This document shows, piece by piece, positions 44,183 to 52,389 of a stretch of 64,000 nucleotides of DNA (positions are counted from its first letter, which is position 1; every line of letters starts with the position of its first letter). Source of the stretch: Burkholderiales bacterium (lineage in GTDB: Bacteria; Pseudomonadota; Gammaproteobacteria; Burkholderiales; Ga0077523); NCBI GenBank assembly GCA_022843925.1, contig JALHMS010000014.1:28473-92472 (forward strand). Reading direction: 5' to 3'. The position numbers and the translations under genes are program-made. Below the pieces are notes generated by a model. The model was not told the DNA's origin, did not search any database, and was given only the letters and a program-made list of their open reading frames with translations.

Positions 44183-45124
44183 ATGATCACCACCCGCATC
44201 GCAACGCTCGCAGACCTTGACGTCGTCGCGGAACTGTTCGATGCCTACCGGCGGTTCTATTTGCAGCCATCTGATCTGGGGTTGGCCAAGAGTTTCCTCA
44301 CGGCCCGACTTCGGAACAAGGAATCGGTGGTTATCTTGGCAATCAACGCGGCCCACGAGGTAGTGGGCTTCTGTCAGCTCTACCCGACTTTCTGTTCGGT
44401 CGAAGCGAAACCCATCTACACGCTTTACGATCTTTTCGTCGCCCCAGCAGAAAGAAGGTCAGGCGCAGGCAGCATCCTTCTGCGCGCAGCGGAGAAGCTG
44501 GCAGCGGCGAACGGAATGGCTCGCATGGACCTGACTACCGCAAGGAGCAACAAGCCGGCGCAAGCCACTTACGAAGCACTTGGTTGGGTGCGAGACGAAG
44601 TCTTTTTCGCGTACAGCAAGCGCGTCGAGGCTCAACCACTCGTGCAATCGGACGCGCTACGGCAGGCCACCTCGGCCCCGTCGGCGGCAAGCGGTACATT
44701 TTCGTCAACCGAGCCAAGGCGTCCTGCCGAAGCGCGCGTGTCAACTCGAACGTCGAGTGCTCACGTGAAACTCCAGTACTTCCTTCGGGCGCCCAAGTTT
44801 CCAGTGATCGTCGATTTTCGTAGTCATTTGATTGGCATCGAGTCGCGGGATAAGTGCTCCAAGGTGCTTCTCGGCGCTAGTCATCCTGATACAGCCGAGC
44901 AGTTCGACGTAATCGACTCCAATGCAGAGAACTTCTCCTTCCATCCGAGAATGTCCGCGATCAGCGTCCTCGCGATCAAGAAGCGGTGGACGAAATCGGC
45001 ATTGGTCGCTTTATACAATTCGCGTCGTACACCGGACACACCTGCATACGAGCCCCGGTCACTCGGGAACAAGCGTTTTGACCAAGTGCTCCTTGATGTT
45101 GTCCGGCTGCTCGATGAACGCTAG
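44183..45124 (+). CDS. Cassette 6/7 fusion: GNAT acetyltransferase joined through an attC to an unknown domain
   Basis: One open frame of 313 residues starts at ATG 44183. Residues 1-150 are a GNAT N-acetyltransferase: TRIATLADLDVVAELFDAYRRFY, YTLYDLFVAPAERRSGAGSILLRAAE (the acetyl-CoA pyrophosphate loop) and NKPAQATYEALGWVRDE. Residues 150-193 are translated from attC site 6 and have low complexity. Residues 195-313 form an unknown domain (LQYFLRAPKFPVIVDFRSHLIGIE, FHPRMSAISVLAIKKRW). A GTG at 44765 could start the second part alone. No stop separates them, so a cassette-cassette fusion is likely, but two products remain possible. Confidence 0.65.
   Translation: MITTRIATLADLDVVAELFDAYRRFYLQPSDLGLAKSFLTARLRNKESVVILAINAAHEVVGFCQLYPTFCSVEAKPIYTLYDLFVAPAERRSGAGSILLRAAEKLAAANGMARMDLTTARSNKPAQATYEALGWVRDEVFFAYSKRVEAQPLVQSDALRQATSAPSAASGTFSSTEPRRPAEARVSTRTSSAHVKLQYFLRAPKFPVIVDFRSHLIGIESRDKCSKVLLGASHPDTAEQFDVIDSNAENFSFHPRMSAISVLAIKKRWTKSALVALYNSRRTPDTPAYEPRSLGNKRFDQVLLDVVRLLDER
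44630..44758 (+). other. attC site 6, read through by the fused ORF
   Basis: The outer boxes are GCTCAAC and GTCGAGT. The arms CGCGCTACGGCAGG and CCTGCCGAAGCGCG pair. At 129 bases it is the longest site in the array, and it contains no stop in the frame of the flanking genes. Confidence 0.6.
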
Positions 45125-45130
45125 CCCGGT

Positions 45131-45484
45131 GCTCATCCTCGCGCCCAGCGGGACTTCACCGACTGCCCCTTGAGAGCCCAGTGTCTGCGCCATCCCGAAC
45201 GCACCCCCACACGCTCGGTGGCCGTGTTCCTCGGTCGCCATGGCAACGCCCCCGAGACGGCGAGCGAGCGCATGAAGCGACGCATCGACAGCCCGCTGGG
45301 CCGAGACATGATCAGCCGTCGCTTCGCCACCGTGGAGCCCGTGTTCGGCAACATCCGGCACAACAAGGGGCTCGATCGATTCACGTTGCGCGGGAACGCC
45401 AAGGTAGAAGGTCAGTGGAAGTTCTACGGCCTGGTGCACAACATCGAGAAGCGCGCACCACGGGTACCGAGGGAAGAAGGCTGA
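45131..45484 (+). pseudogene. IS1182-type transposase, C-terminal remnant
   Basis: The frame reads DFTDCPLRAQCLRHPERTPT, then ASERMKRRIDSPLGRDMISRRFATVEPVFGNIRHNKGLDRFTLRGNAKVEGQWKFYGLVHNIEK. These are the last 110 or so residues of IS1182-family transposases, including the conserved C-x-x-x-x-x-C and the catalytic-Glu region. There is no start codon and the first three-quarters is absent. It begins seven bases after the fusion ORF, apparently having replaced that cassette's attC. Inverted ends were not found. Confidence 0.85.
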
Positions 45485-45904
45485 AAGAAGCGGCGTACAA
45501 CGATTAGGGCAGGGGATGCGAAGGAATTGTGCGGGCGGCCCGCCGACGGACCTGAGCTCGAAAATGACAACGCAGATGGCGTGATGAGCGCTACGGCCAA
45601 CAGGAAAGAGGATGGACTATGATCGGTAGCGTGTCGTCGCAGAGACGGCTTTTTCTACAGCGTCGTTGGGCCGCAACCGCGTGTGGTTCTTCTGCAACCG
45701 CAGTCCCTGGTCGCAGCACCGGAGAGCGATGGTGAGTCCGCTGGTGTCCATTGAGTCGTCGGGTCAGGCGCGCGCTGCGCGGGGTGTGGCGCTGGGCATC
45801 CCCTGTTGTGGACGCAGCTCGGCGATCACAGAAGATATCTTTCGAGGGAGCAGTGCGGTCTGCCCCCTCCTTCAGACGAAAAAGTGGGTTAATGGACAGC
45901 TTGG
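45485..45904. other. Cassette-array spacer without a supportable gene
   Basis: These 420 bases hold only short ORFs with no ribosome-binding site or family motif. A GTTGGGC box at 45665 and GGCCAAC at 45594 could be the ends of another degenerate attC, but the arms between them pair poorly. Confidence 0.4.
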
Positions 45905-46306
45905 TTAGACGTCGCAGTTCACCACACGGAGCGCGAGGTGCTTCTCAAAAACATCAAAGGCGCGATCGTCGTGAAGCAAGCGCAAACCGCTGGTCAGGCA
46001 ACGCGTGGCTATCAATACATCGACGGTTCCGCGCACCGTCACGCCCAAAGTCCGAAGCTTTCGGTAGTTCCGCGCAGCTTCAATGGCAACGTCGAAGCCA
46101 GCGACTCCAACTTTCTCCAAGTTCCCCAGCAGTCGCTTGGCTTCATTGAAGCCGCGATCGTCCCTAAATCCTTGCAGCACCTCGGTCAGAATCAAATCAC
46201 CAACAACCAAGCCTTCCACGCCAAGGTTGCGGTCGAGCCACTCCGCCTGCGCTGTCGGCTTGTTGCGAAAGAAGTCGATCCAAACGCTGGAGTCAACAAG
46301 AATCAC
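45905..46306 (-). CDS. vapC: VapC-type PIN-domain toxin
   Basis: The 133-residue PIN-domain ribonuclease carries the four acidic positions: MILVDSSVWIDFF, DLILTEVLQGF, RGTVDVLIATRC and LLHDDRAFD. VapC toxins cleave tRNA or rRNA and are held inactive by VapB. The GTG start at 46306 overlaps the vapB stop (GTGA), so synthesis is coupled. It is on the minus strand, against the direction of the other cassettes, as is common for toxin-antitoxin modules with their own promoter. Confidence 0.93.
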   Translation of the reverse strand: MILVDSSVWIDFFRNKPTAQAEWLDRNLGVEGLVVGDLILTEVLQGFRDDRGFNEAKRLLGNLEKVGVAGFDVAIEAARNYRKLRTLGVTVRGTVDVLIATRCLTSGLRLLHDDRAFDVFEKHLALRVVNCDV

Positions 46307-46497
46307 TTGTCACGCCTCATCGCATCCAGATCACCCACCCACTCGAATTTGCCGCGCAGCTTGCGCAGTTCAGTCTGCTGTTTCAGTCGGAGGAGCGTTC
46401 GCAAACCCTCTTCCACCGCTTCGCGCTTGGTCTTCAAGCCAGTCGCCTTAAGAGTGGCTTCCATGAGCTTGTCGTCAATCACAATGTTGGTTCGCAT
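46303..46497 (-). CDS. vapB: VapB-type antitoxin
   Basis: The 64-residue product is of the VapB (PF09957-like) type. RTNIVIDDKLMEATLKATGLKTKREAVEEGLRTLLRL is a ribbon-helix-helix DNA-binding region. The C-terminal tail LRGKFEWVGDLDAMRRDK is the probable toxin-binding strand. ATG 46497 is chosen because RTNI is the usual family start; the longer ORF to 46800 crosses an attC. It autoregulates the vapBC promoter in known systems. The pair stabilises cassette arrays in other integrons. Confidence 0.92.
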   Translation of the reverse strand: MRTNIVIDDKLMEATLKATGLKTKREAVEEGLRTLLRLKQQTELRKLRGKFEWVGDLDAMRRDK

Positions 46498-46562
46498 GTG
46501 TGTATATCCAAGAGTAACGTACACATCGTACCCCCGCGCTCGGAGCTCAGCAACCGAGGCGA

Positions 46563-46658
46563 GGCCAACCCGCGCCTCGAGCGGACCGCCGAGAAGCGGC
46601 GCTTTTCGGTACCCGGTCGGTTGCGCCGCCGGGCGGCCTCTCGAGCTCCACGTAGGCC
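46563..46658 (+). other. attC site 7 (core box with one-base deletion)
   Basis: It is nearly identical to site 1 but has GGCCAAC for GGCCCAAC and GTAGGCC for GTTAGGCC, one base lost in each outer box. Inner arms are conserved, with the GAGCGGACCGCC and GGGCGGCCTC segments unchanged. The damaged right core may prevent recombination here. Confidence 0.75.
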
Positions 46659-46670
46659 ACGGTCCCAGCC

Positions 46671-47192
46671 ATGATGCTTGATCCCATGGCCGCCAATACC
46701 TACATCCAGAGCTATAAGGCCGTCTTGCTGGAGATCGGGAGTACGAGTTCGGGTTCCAAGCATCAGAATGTCTTGGCAGTCCTTGTCGCGGCTCGAGCAC
46801 GTTTGGTCGAAGATCCGCGGCGCCTCGATGAGGCGGTTGAACGTCTGAGGTCGAAGGCGGAACCTGTCGACGAACGCGTCATCGCTGCCCTCCGAACGCT
46901 GTCGGTGCAGGACTGGATGTTCCTTCGCGACACGACGCGGTACTCGTTGTTCCTGAACGCCTCGGGGTCTGATGCGTATGCGGTCGTAGGTCTTACGGAA
47001 CCGATACGGAAGTTCAGCCAGGGCAGTGGGGTCTTGATCAAGACCGGGGTTGTCGAGTTCGCTGGCAGGTTCGTATGCGACGGTCTCGTGACGCGGGTCG
47101 TTCATGTCGGTGCTGGTATTCGAAAGAGCTTGGCGGATGCGTACCGCGAGGTGAAGGCGGTCGGGAGGTTCCATGCGCGCCCCGGGGCCTAG
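46671..47192 (+). CDS. Cassette 9: hypothetical protein
   Basis: The product is 173 residues. ATG 46671 or ATG 46686 lies shortly after the attC core; no clear ribosome-binding site. A helical first half (LAVLVAARARLVEDPRRLDEAVERLRSKAEP) precedes a strand-rich second half (WMFLRDTTRYSLFLNASGSDAYAVVGLTEPI and VVEFAGRFVCDGLVTRVVHVG). No family is recognised. The stop overlaps the first box of the last attC, so it is the terminal cassette. Confidence 0.72.
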   Translation: MMLDPMAANTYIQSYKAVLLEIGSTSSGSKHQNVLAVLVAARARLVEDPRRLDEAVERLRSKAEPVDERVIAALRTLSVQDWMFLRDTTRYSLFLNASGSDAYAVVGLTEPIRKFSQGSGVLIKTGVVEFAGRFVCDGLVTRVVHVGAGIRKSLADAYREVKAVGRFHARPGA

Positions 47193-47282
47193 CAGGGTCA
47201 GCCAGGGGACTGCCGGCAAGCGATGCTGTTCAGTGTGTTCCGGTCTGCGGCTTTCGCCGGCCGTTCGTGCACAACGTTGGAT
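47187..47282 (+). other. attC site 8, end of array
   Basis: It opens GCCTAGC, overlapping the stop of the last cassette gene, and closes GTTGGAT, a consensus GTTRRRY core. Partial arms CTGCCGGC and GCCGGCCG are present. Beyond it the sequence returns to the high-GC background. Confidence 0.65.
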
Positions 47283-47542
47283 GTCGTGGTCACCGCCTTC
47301 GGCAAGCCTGCGCGTTCTGGCTTGCTGGCCGCGACCGTCGTGACGAGGGCGTAGCGCTCGGCTTCGAAGGTGGGTGGCAGGGCCCGACCTTGCGCGCGGT
47401 CGGACCGGCCGCCCAAGGCGCCCAGCCCCACAGCGCTATTCGCTGGACAGCGTCGCCCGAAGCCGACGCGTCCGAGGATGTCGCTGATCTCCCGCTTCGC
47501 GATACCCTTCGCCGACGCGCTTCCTCCTCGGACCTCATCTCC

Positions 47543-48157
47543 ATGAAACTCATCGGCTCCCCCAACAGCCCGTTCGCCCGCAAGGTATCCATCCTTCTCA
47601 TCGAGAAGGGCCTCCCGTACGAATGGATCGCCGACATGCCGTTCGCGCCGGACACACGGGTGCCCGAGTTCAATCCGTTGGGCAAGGTGCCGGCGCTCCT
47701 GACCGATTCTGGGCGGACGCTCTTCGATTCCCGCGTGATCGTGGAGTATCTGGAGACCCTGCCGCCTCGTGACGCCTTCATCCCCACCGATGACGCCGGC
47801 CGGATCGAGGTGAAGCGCTGGGAGGCACTGGCCGACGGGTGCATCGATGCCCAGGCCGTGATCGTCTTCGAGCGCCGTCGCACGGACCCGGCGACGATCA
47901 GCCAGAGCTGGATCGCGTGGCAGTCCGCGAAGATCGACCGCTCGCTCGCCGAGATGTCCCGCGAACTGGGCAGCGCCCGCTGGTGCTATGGCGACCGAAT
48001 CACGCTTGCGGACATCGCCGTGGTGTCGGCGCTCGGTCACCTCGATCTGCGCCTCAAGGAATTCCCGTGGCGCGACCGCCATCCGAACCTCGTCGCCCAC
48101 TTCGACCGGATGCACGAGCGGCCGTCGGTGGCGGAGACGATGCCGCCGGGGCCGTGA
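47543..48157 (+). CDS. Glutathione S-transferase family protein
   Basis: The product is 204 residues from ATG 47543; the ORF extension upstream enters the integron boundary. The thioredoxin-like N-domain is MKLIGSPNSPFARKVSILLIEKGLPYEWI, with GKVPALLTDSGRTLFDSRVIVEYLE containing the cis-Pro and the Glu/Ser that grip glutathione. The C-domain is helical (LADIAVVSALGHLDLRLKEFPW). The family conjugates glutathione to electrophiles or reduces peroxides in the cytoplasm. It is the first gene after the integron and precedes hrpA by 123 bases. A stringent-starvation-type relative without catalysis cannot be excluded. Confidence 0.88.
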   Translation: MKLIGSPNSPFARKVSILLIEKGLPYEWIADMPFAPDTRVPEFNPLGKVPALLTDSGRTLFDSRVIVEYLETLPPRDAFIPTDDAGRIEVKRWEALADGCIDAQAVIVFERRRTDPATISQSWIAWQSAKIDRSLAEMSRELGSARWCYGDRITLADIAVVSALGHLDLRLKEFPWRDRHPNLVAHFDRMHERPSVAETMPPGP

Positions 48158-48280
48158 GCATCCCGTCGTCGCGTTTGCGGACCTGTTCTCGGTGAGGGCA
48201 CAGAGAGCGCCATGACAGGTCGGCGCCTCGTGCGCCCCACCAGCTAGAATCCAGCCTCCCCCGCCCCGCACGCCTCCCCG

Positions 48281-51200
48281 TTGTCCAAGCCCGACTCCCC
48301 CGCCGCCGTCCCCGCCCAGCGCATCTCCGCCCTGTTCCGCCGTCTCGACGAGTGCATGCTCGCCGACCGCGGGCGCATCGGCGGGCGCCTTGCCCGTCTG
48401 CGCGAGGCGAAGGAGTCCGTGCGCGAGGCGGAGCTGCCGCAGATCGAGACGGCCATCGCGTCGTCGATCGCCCGGGTCGCGGCGCGGCGCGCGCGGGTGC
48501 CGGTGGTCACGTATCCGGAGGAACTGCCGGTCAGCGAGCGGCGCGAGGACATCGCGAAGGCCATCGCCAACCATCAGGTGGTGATCGTCTGCGGCGAGAC
48601 CGGTTCGGGGAAGACGACGCAGCTGCCGAAGCTGTGCCTCGAACTGGGCCGCGGTGTGACCGGGGCCATCGGGCACACGCAGCCGCGACGCATCGCCGCG
48701 CGGACTGTGGCGACGCGCATCGCGCAGGAACTCGCCTCGCCGCTCGGCGACATCGTCGGCTACAAGGTGCGGTTCAACGAGGTGACGGGCGGCGAGCCGC
48801 TCGTGAAGCTGATGACCGACGGCATCCTGCTCGCCGAGACGGTCACCGACCGCGCGCTGCGCGCCTACGACACGATCATCGTGGACGAGGCCCACGAGCG
48901 CAGTCTCAACATCGACTTCCTGCTGGGCTATCTGCACCAGCTCCTGCCGAAGCGGCCGGACCTCAAGGTCATCATCACGTCGGCGACGATCGATGCCCAG
49001 CGCTTCGCGGAGCACTTCCACGACGCGCCGGTGGTGGAGGTGTCGGGCCGGTTGTATCCGGTGGAGGTACGCTACCGGCCGCTCGTGGAGGACGAGACCG
49101 GCGAGTTCCCCGATCTGCCCGAGGCCATCGGGGACGCGCTCGATCATCTCTATGCGTCCGACGGGCCCGGCGACGCGCTCGTCTTCCTGCCGGGCGAGCG
49201 CGAGATTCGCGACGTCGCCGAGCATCTGCGCAAGAACCCGCCGGGGCGGCTGCGCATGGGCGGTGCGGGTGTGGAGATCCTGCCGCTCTTCGCGCGGCTG
49301 TCCGCCGCGGAACAGGACCTCGTGTTCAAGCCCGACAAGGGCCATCGCGTCGTGCTCGCCACGAACGTCGCGGAGACGTCGCTCACCGTGCCGCGGATCC
49401 GGTACGTGGTCGACCCCGGCGTCGCGCGCCTGAACCGCTACAGCTACCGGAACAAGGTCGAGATGCTGCAGGTGGAGCCGGTGTCGCGGGCGTCCGCCAA
49501 CCAGCGCGCGGGGCGCTGCGGTCGCGTGTCGAGCGGCGTGTGCGTGCGGCTCTATTCGGAAGAGGACTTCGGCCTCCGTCCGGCCTTCACCGACCCCGAG
49601 ATCCTGCGGTCGTCGCTCGCCTCGGTGATCCTGCGCATGAAGGCGCTGAAGCTGGGTGAGCCCGAGAGCTTCCCGTTCGTCGAACCGCCGCTGCCGAAGA
49701 TGATCTCGGACGGCTACCAGCTCCTCACGGAACTCGGTGCCGTCGACGACAACCGCAATCTCACGCCCGTCGGCACGCAGCTCGCGAAGCTGCCGATCGA
49801 CCCGCGCATCGCCCGGATGATCGTCGAGGGGAAGAAGCACGACTGTCTGCGCGAGATGCTGGTGATCGCGTCGGCGTTGTCGGTGCAGGATCCGCGCGAT
49901 CGGCCGCTGGAGCGGCAGGAGGCCGCCGACCAGGCGCACGCGAAGTTCGCCGACGAGCGGTCGGATCTCGTCGGGCAGTTGCGGCTGTGGGACTTCTACG
50001 ACGACCTGCTCAAGCACAAGAAGTCGACGCGCAAGCTGCAGCAGGAGTGCCGCGAGAACTTCCTGTCGTGGCTGCGGCTGCGTGAATGGCGCGATCTCCA
50101 CGGGCAGCTCCACGCGCTGGTGTCCGAGATGGGCTGGAAGGAGAACACGAAGCCCGCGGCGTACCCCGAGATCCACAAGGCGCTGCTCGCCGGTCTGCTC
50201 GGCAACATCGGGATGAAGGGAGAGGAGGGCGGCGAGTACCTGGGCGCGCGCGGCATCCGCTTCCACATCTTCCCCGGCTCGGCGCTGCGGAAGAAGCAGC
50301 CCAAGTGGGTGATGGCGGCGGAACTCACCGAGACGACGCGGCTCTTCGCGCGCGGCGTGGCGGCGATCGACCCGGAGTGGATCGAGCAGCAGGGCGGGCA
50401 CCTCGCGCACAAGCACTACTTCGATCCGCATTGGGAGAAGACGACCGCGCAGGTCGTGGCCTACGAGCGCGTCACGGTCTACGGGCTCACGGTCGTGCAC
50501 AAGCGGCGCGTGAGCTACGGCACGATCGACCCGGTGGAGTCGCGGAGGCTCTTCATCCGCGGCGCGCTGGTCGACGGCGACGTGCATCTCGACGCGCCGT
50601 TCCTCCGCGCGAACCGGTCGCTCGCCCGCGACGTGCAGGACCTCGAGCACAAGTCCCGCCGCCACGACGTGCTGGTGGATCCGGAGACGATGGCCGCGTT
50701 CTACGAGGCGGTCGTGCCGGCGGGCATCCACAGCCTCGCGGCCTTCGAGCGCTGGCGCAAGGACGCCGAGCGTGCGAATCCGAAGCTGCTCTTCATGACG
50801 CGCGAGCACCTCATGCGGCACGCGGCGGAGGAGATCACGGTCGAGCGGTTCCCCGACACGATCGAGATGAACGGCGTGAAGTACAAGCTCGCGTACCGGT
50901 TCGAGCCCGGGCACGCGCTGGACGGCGTGACGTTGATCGTGCCGCTGCACCTGCTGAACCAGGTGGACGAGCGGCGCTGCGAATGGCTCGTGCCTGGCCT
51001 GCTGCGCGACAAGGTGACGCATCTGCTGAAGGGCCTGCCGAAGGGCATCCGCCGCAACTTCGTGCCGGTGCCGCAGGTGGTGACGGCACTGCTCGGCGCG
51101 ATCGAACCGGACGCCGTGCCGCTCACCGACATCCTCTCGGAATCGCTGCTCCGGCAGACGGGGGTGGAGGTGCCGAAGGACGCCTGGGACCTCGACGACC

Positions 51201-52237
51201 TGCCCGGCCATCTGCGCATGAACTTCCGCATCGTCGACGAGAAGAATGCCGAGGTGGCGTCGGGCCGCGATCTTCCGGCGTTGCGGCTGCAGCTCGGCGT
51301 GAAGGCGCGCCGCCAGTTCACCGAGAACGCGCGCGGGTCGTTCGAGCGTCGCGATGTCACCCGGTGGGACTTCGGCGAGCTGCCCGAGCAGGTCGAGTTC
51401 ACGCGCGCCGGGCAGAAGCTCACCGGCTACCCGGCCGTCGTCGACGAAGGGAAGTCGGTGTCGCTGGTCCTGCTGGACACCGAGCACGAGGCCGAGGCGG
51501 CGACGCGGCGCGGATTGCGTCGTCTGTTCCAGCTCTCGGCCGTGGACCAGGTGAAGTACCTCGGGCGGCATCTGCCGGGGATCCAGGAGATGGCGCTGCG
51601 CTACTCGCTGCTGTCCGAACTGGAAGGGAAGGGCCAGGACAAGGCGTCCGCCATGGAGCGACTCGGCGACGAGATCGTGCAGGCCGTGTGCGACCGCGCC
51701 TTCTTCGTCGACGCCGAACCCGTGCGCACCCAGGCCGTCTTCGACGCGCGGGTGGTGAAGGCGCGGACGCGCCTCGTCGACGTCGCGAACGAGGTCTGCC
51801 GGCTGGTGGGCGAGATCCTCGTGGAGGTCCACCAGTTGCGCCCGCGGCTGGCCCAGCCCGGCGCCCAGGCGTGGCAGCGGTTCATGACCGACCTCAAGGC
51901 CCAGCAGAAGGCGCTGCTGGTGCCGGGCTTCATCGTGAACACGCCGTACGTGCGGTTGCGGGAGTTCCCGCGGTATCTGCGTGCCATGGGGATGCGGATC
52001 GACAAGTTCCCCTCCAACCCGGCGCGCGACGCCCAGTGGCAGGACGCCATCGCCCAGTGGACACGCCAGTGGCAGCAGCGACTCGACACCGACCGTGCCC
52101 GGGGCATCCGCAACCCGCGCCTGGAGGAGTTCCGCTGGATGCTCGAGGAACTCCGGGTCTCGCTCTGGGCCCAGCAGCTGAAGACGCCGTACCCCATCTC
52201 GTTCAAGCGGCTGGAGAAGGCCTGGGCGGAACTTTGA
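48281..52237 (+). CDS. hrpA: ATP-dependent RNA helicase HrpA (DEAH-box)
   Basis: The product is 1,318 residues, close to the 1,300 of E. coli HrpA. Motif I is VCGETGSGKTTQLPKL, motif II DEAHERS, motif III in VIITSATID, and motif VI RASANQRAGRCGRV. Ratchet/winged helix and OB-fold regions follow, then the long HrpA-specific C-terminal region (VPLHLLNQVDERRCEWLVPGLLRDKV). The enzyme unwinds RNA and helps rescue stalled ribosomes. TTG 48281 starts the alignable region; no ribosome-binding site is evident, and ATG 48358 is a less likely alternative. Confidence 0.95.
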   Translation: MSKPDSPAAVPAQRISALFRRLDECMLADRGRIGGRLARLREAKESVREAELPQIETAIASSIARVAARRARVPVVTYPEELPVSERREDIAKAIANHQVVIVCGETGSGKTTQLPKLCLELGRGVTGAIGHTQPRRIAARTVATRIAQELASPLGDIVGYKVRFNEVTGGEPLVKLMTDGILLAETVTDRALRAYDTIIVDEAHERSLNIDFLLGYLHQLLPKRPDLKVIITSATIDAQRFAEHFHDAPVVEVSGRLYPVEVRYRPLVEDETGEFPDLPEAIGDALDHLYASDGPGDALVFLPGEREIRDVAEHLRKNPPGRLRMGGAGVEILPLFARLSAAEQDLVFKPDKGHRVVLATNVAETSLTVPRIRYVVDPGVARLNRYSYRNKVEMLQVEPVSRASANQRAGRCGRVSSGVCVRLYSEEDFGLRPAFTDPEILRSSLASVILRMKALKLGEPESFPFVEPPLPKMISDGYQLLTELGAVDDNRNLTPVGTQLAKLPIDPRIARMIVEGKKHDCLREMLVIASALSVQDPRDRPLERQEAADQAHAKFADERSDLVGQLRLWDFYDDLLKHKKSTRKLQQECRENFLSWLRLREWRDLHGQLHALVSEMGWKENTKPAAYPEIHKALLAGLLGNIGMKGEEGGEYLGARGIRFHIFPGSALRKKQPKWVMAAELTETTRLFARGVAAIDPEWIEQQGGHLAHKHYFDPHWEKTTAQVVAYERVTVYGLTVVHKRRVSYGTIDPVESRRLFIRGALVDGDVHLDAPFLRANRSLARDVQDLEHKSRRHDVLVDPETMAAFYEAVVPAGIHSLAAFERWRKDAERANPKLLFMTREHLMRHAAEEITVERFPDTIEMNGVKYKLAYRFEPGHALDGVTLIVPLHLLNQVDERRCEWLVPGLLRDKVTHLLKGLPKGIRRNFVPVPQVVTALLGAIEPDAVPLTDILSESLLRQTGVEVPKDAWDLDDLPGHLRMNFRIVDEKNAEVASGRDLPALRLQLGVKARRQFTENARGSFERRDVTRWDFGELPEQVEFTRAGQKLTGYPAVVDEGKSVSLVLLDTEHEAEAATRRGLRRLFQLSAVDQVKYLGRHLPGIQEMALRYSLLSELEGKGQDKASAMERLGDEIVQAVCDRAFFVDAEPVRTQAVFDARVVKARTRLVDVANEVCRLVGEILVEVHQLRPRLAQPGAQAWQRFMTDLKAQQKALLVPGFIVNTPYVRLREFPRYLRAMGMRIDKFPSNPARDAQWQDAIAQWTRQWQQRLDTDRARGIRNPRLEEFRWMLEELRVSLWAQQLKTPYPISFKRLEKAWAEL

Positions 52238-52389
52238 TGCGCCGCACGGCGATCGCCCGTGCATGGTGGTCGGACATGCAACAGGATTGAAAAAGAAGCA
52301 GGCCTGCGTTAAGTTCACGGCATCCGTCCGAACGGCTGGTCCCGCGGGCATCCTGTCCCGGTGAACCGCCACGAAGGAGACCTGCTCCG

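Larger units (their letters stand above)
39706..47282. mobile_element. Chromosomal integron with decayed integrase and cassette array
   Basis: An intI remnant reads outward on the minus strand. A probable attI and about eight attC-like sites then separate short genes, nearly all on the plus strand, as integron rules demand. The attC boxes begin GCCYAAC/GCCTAGC-like and end GTTRRRY-like. Base composition is less GC-rich than the surroundings. An IS5-type element and an IS1182-type remnant have invaded the array. The array ends at the attC-like site before the glutathione-transferase gene. Confidence 0.8.

Noticed and set aside
45666-45908. 80-aa ORF in the integron spacer
   Set aside because: No ribosome-binding site, no family resemblance and overlap with the vapC 3' end.
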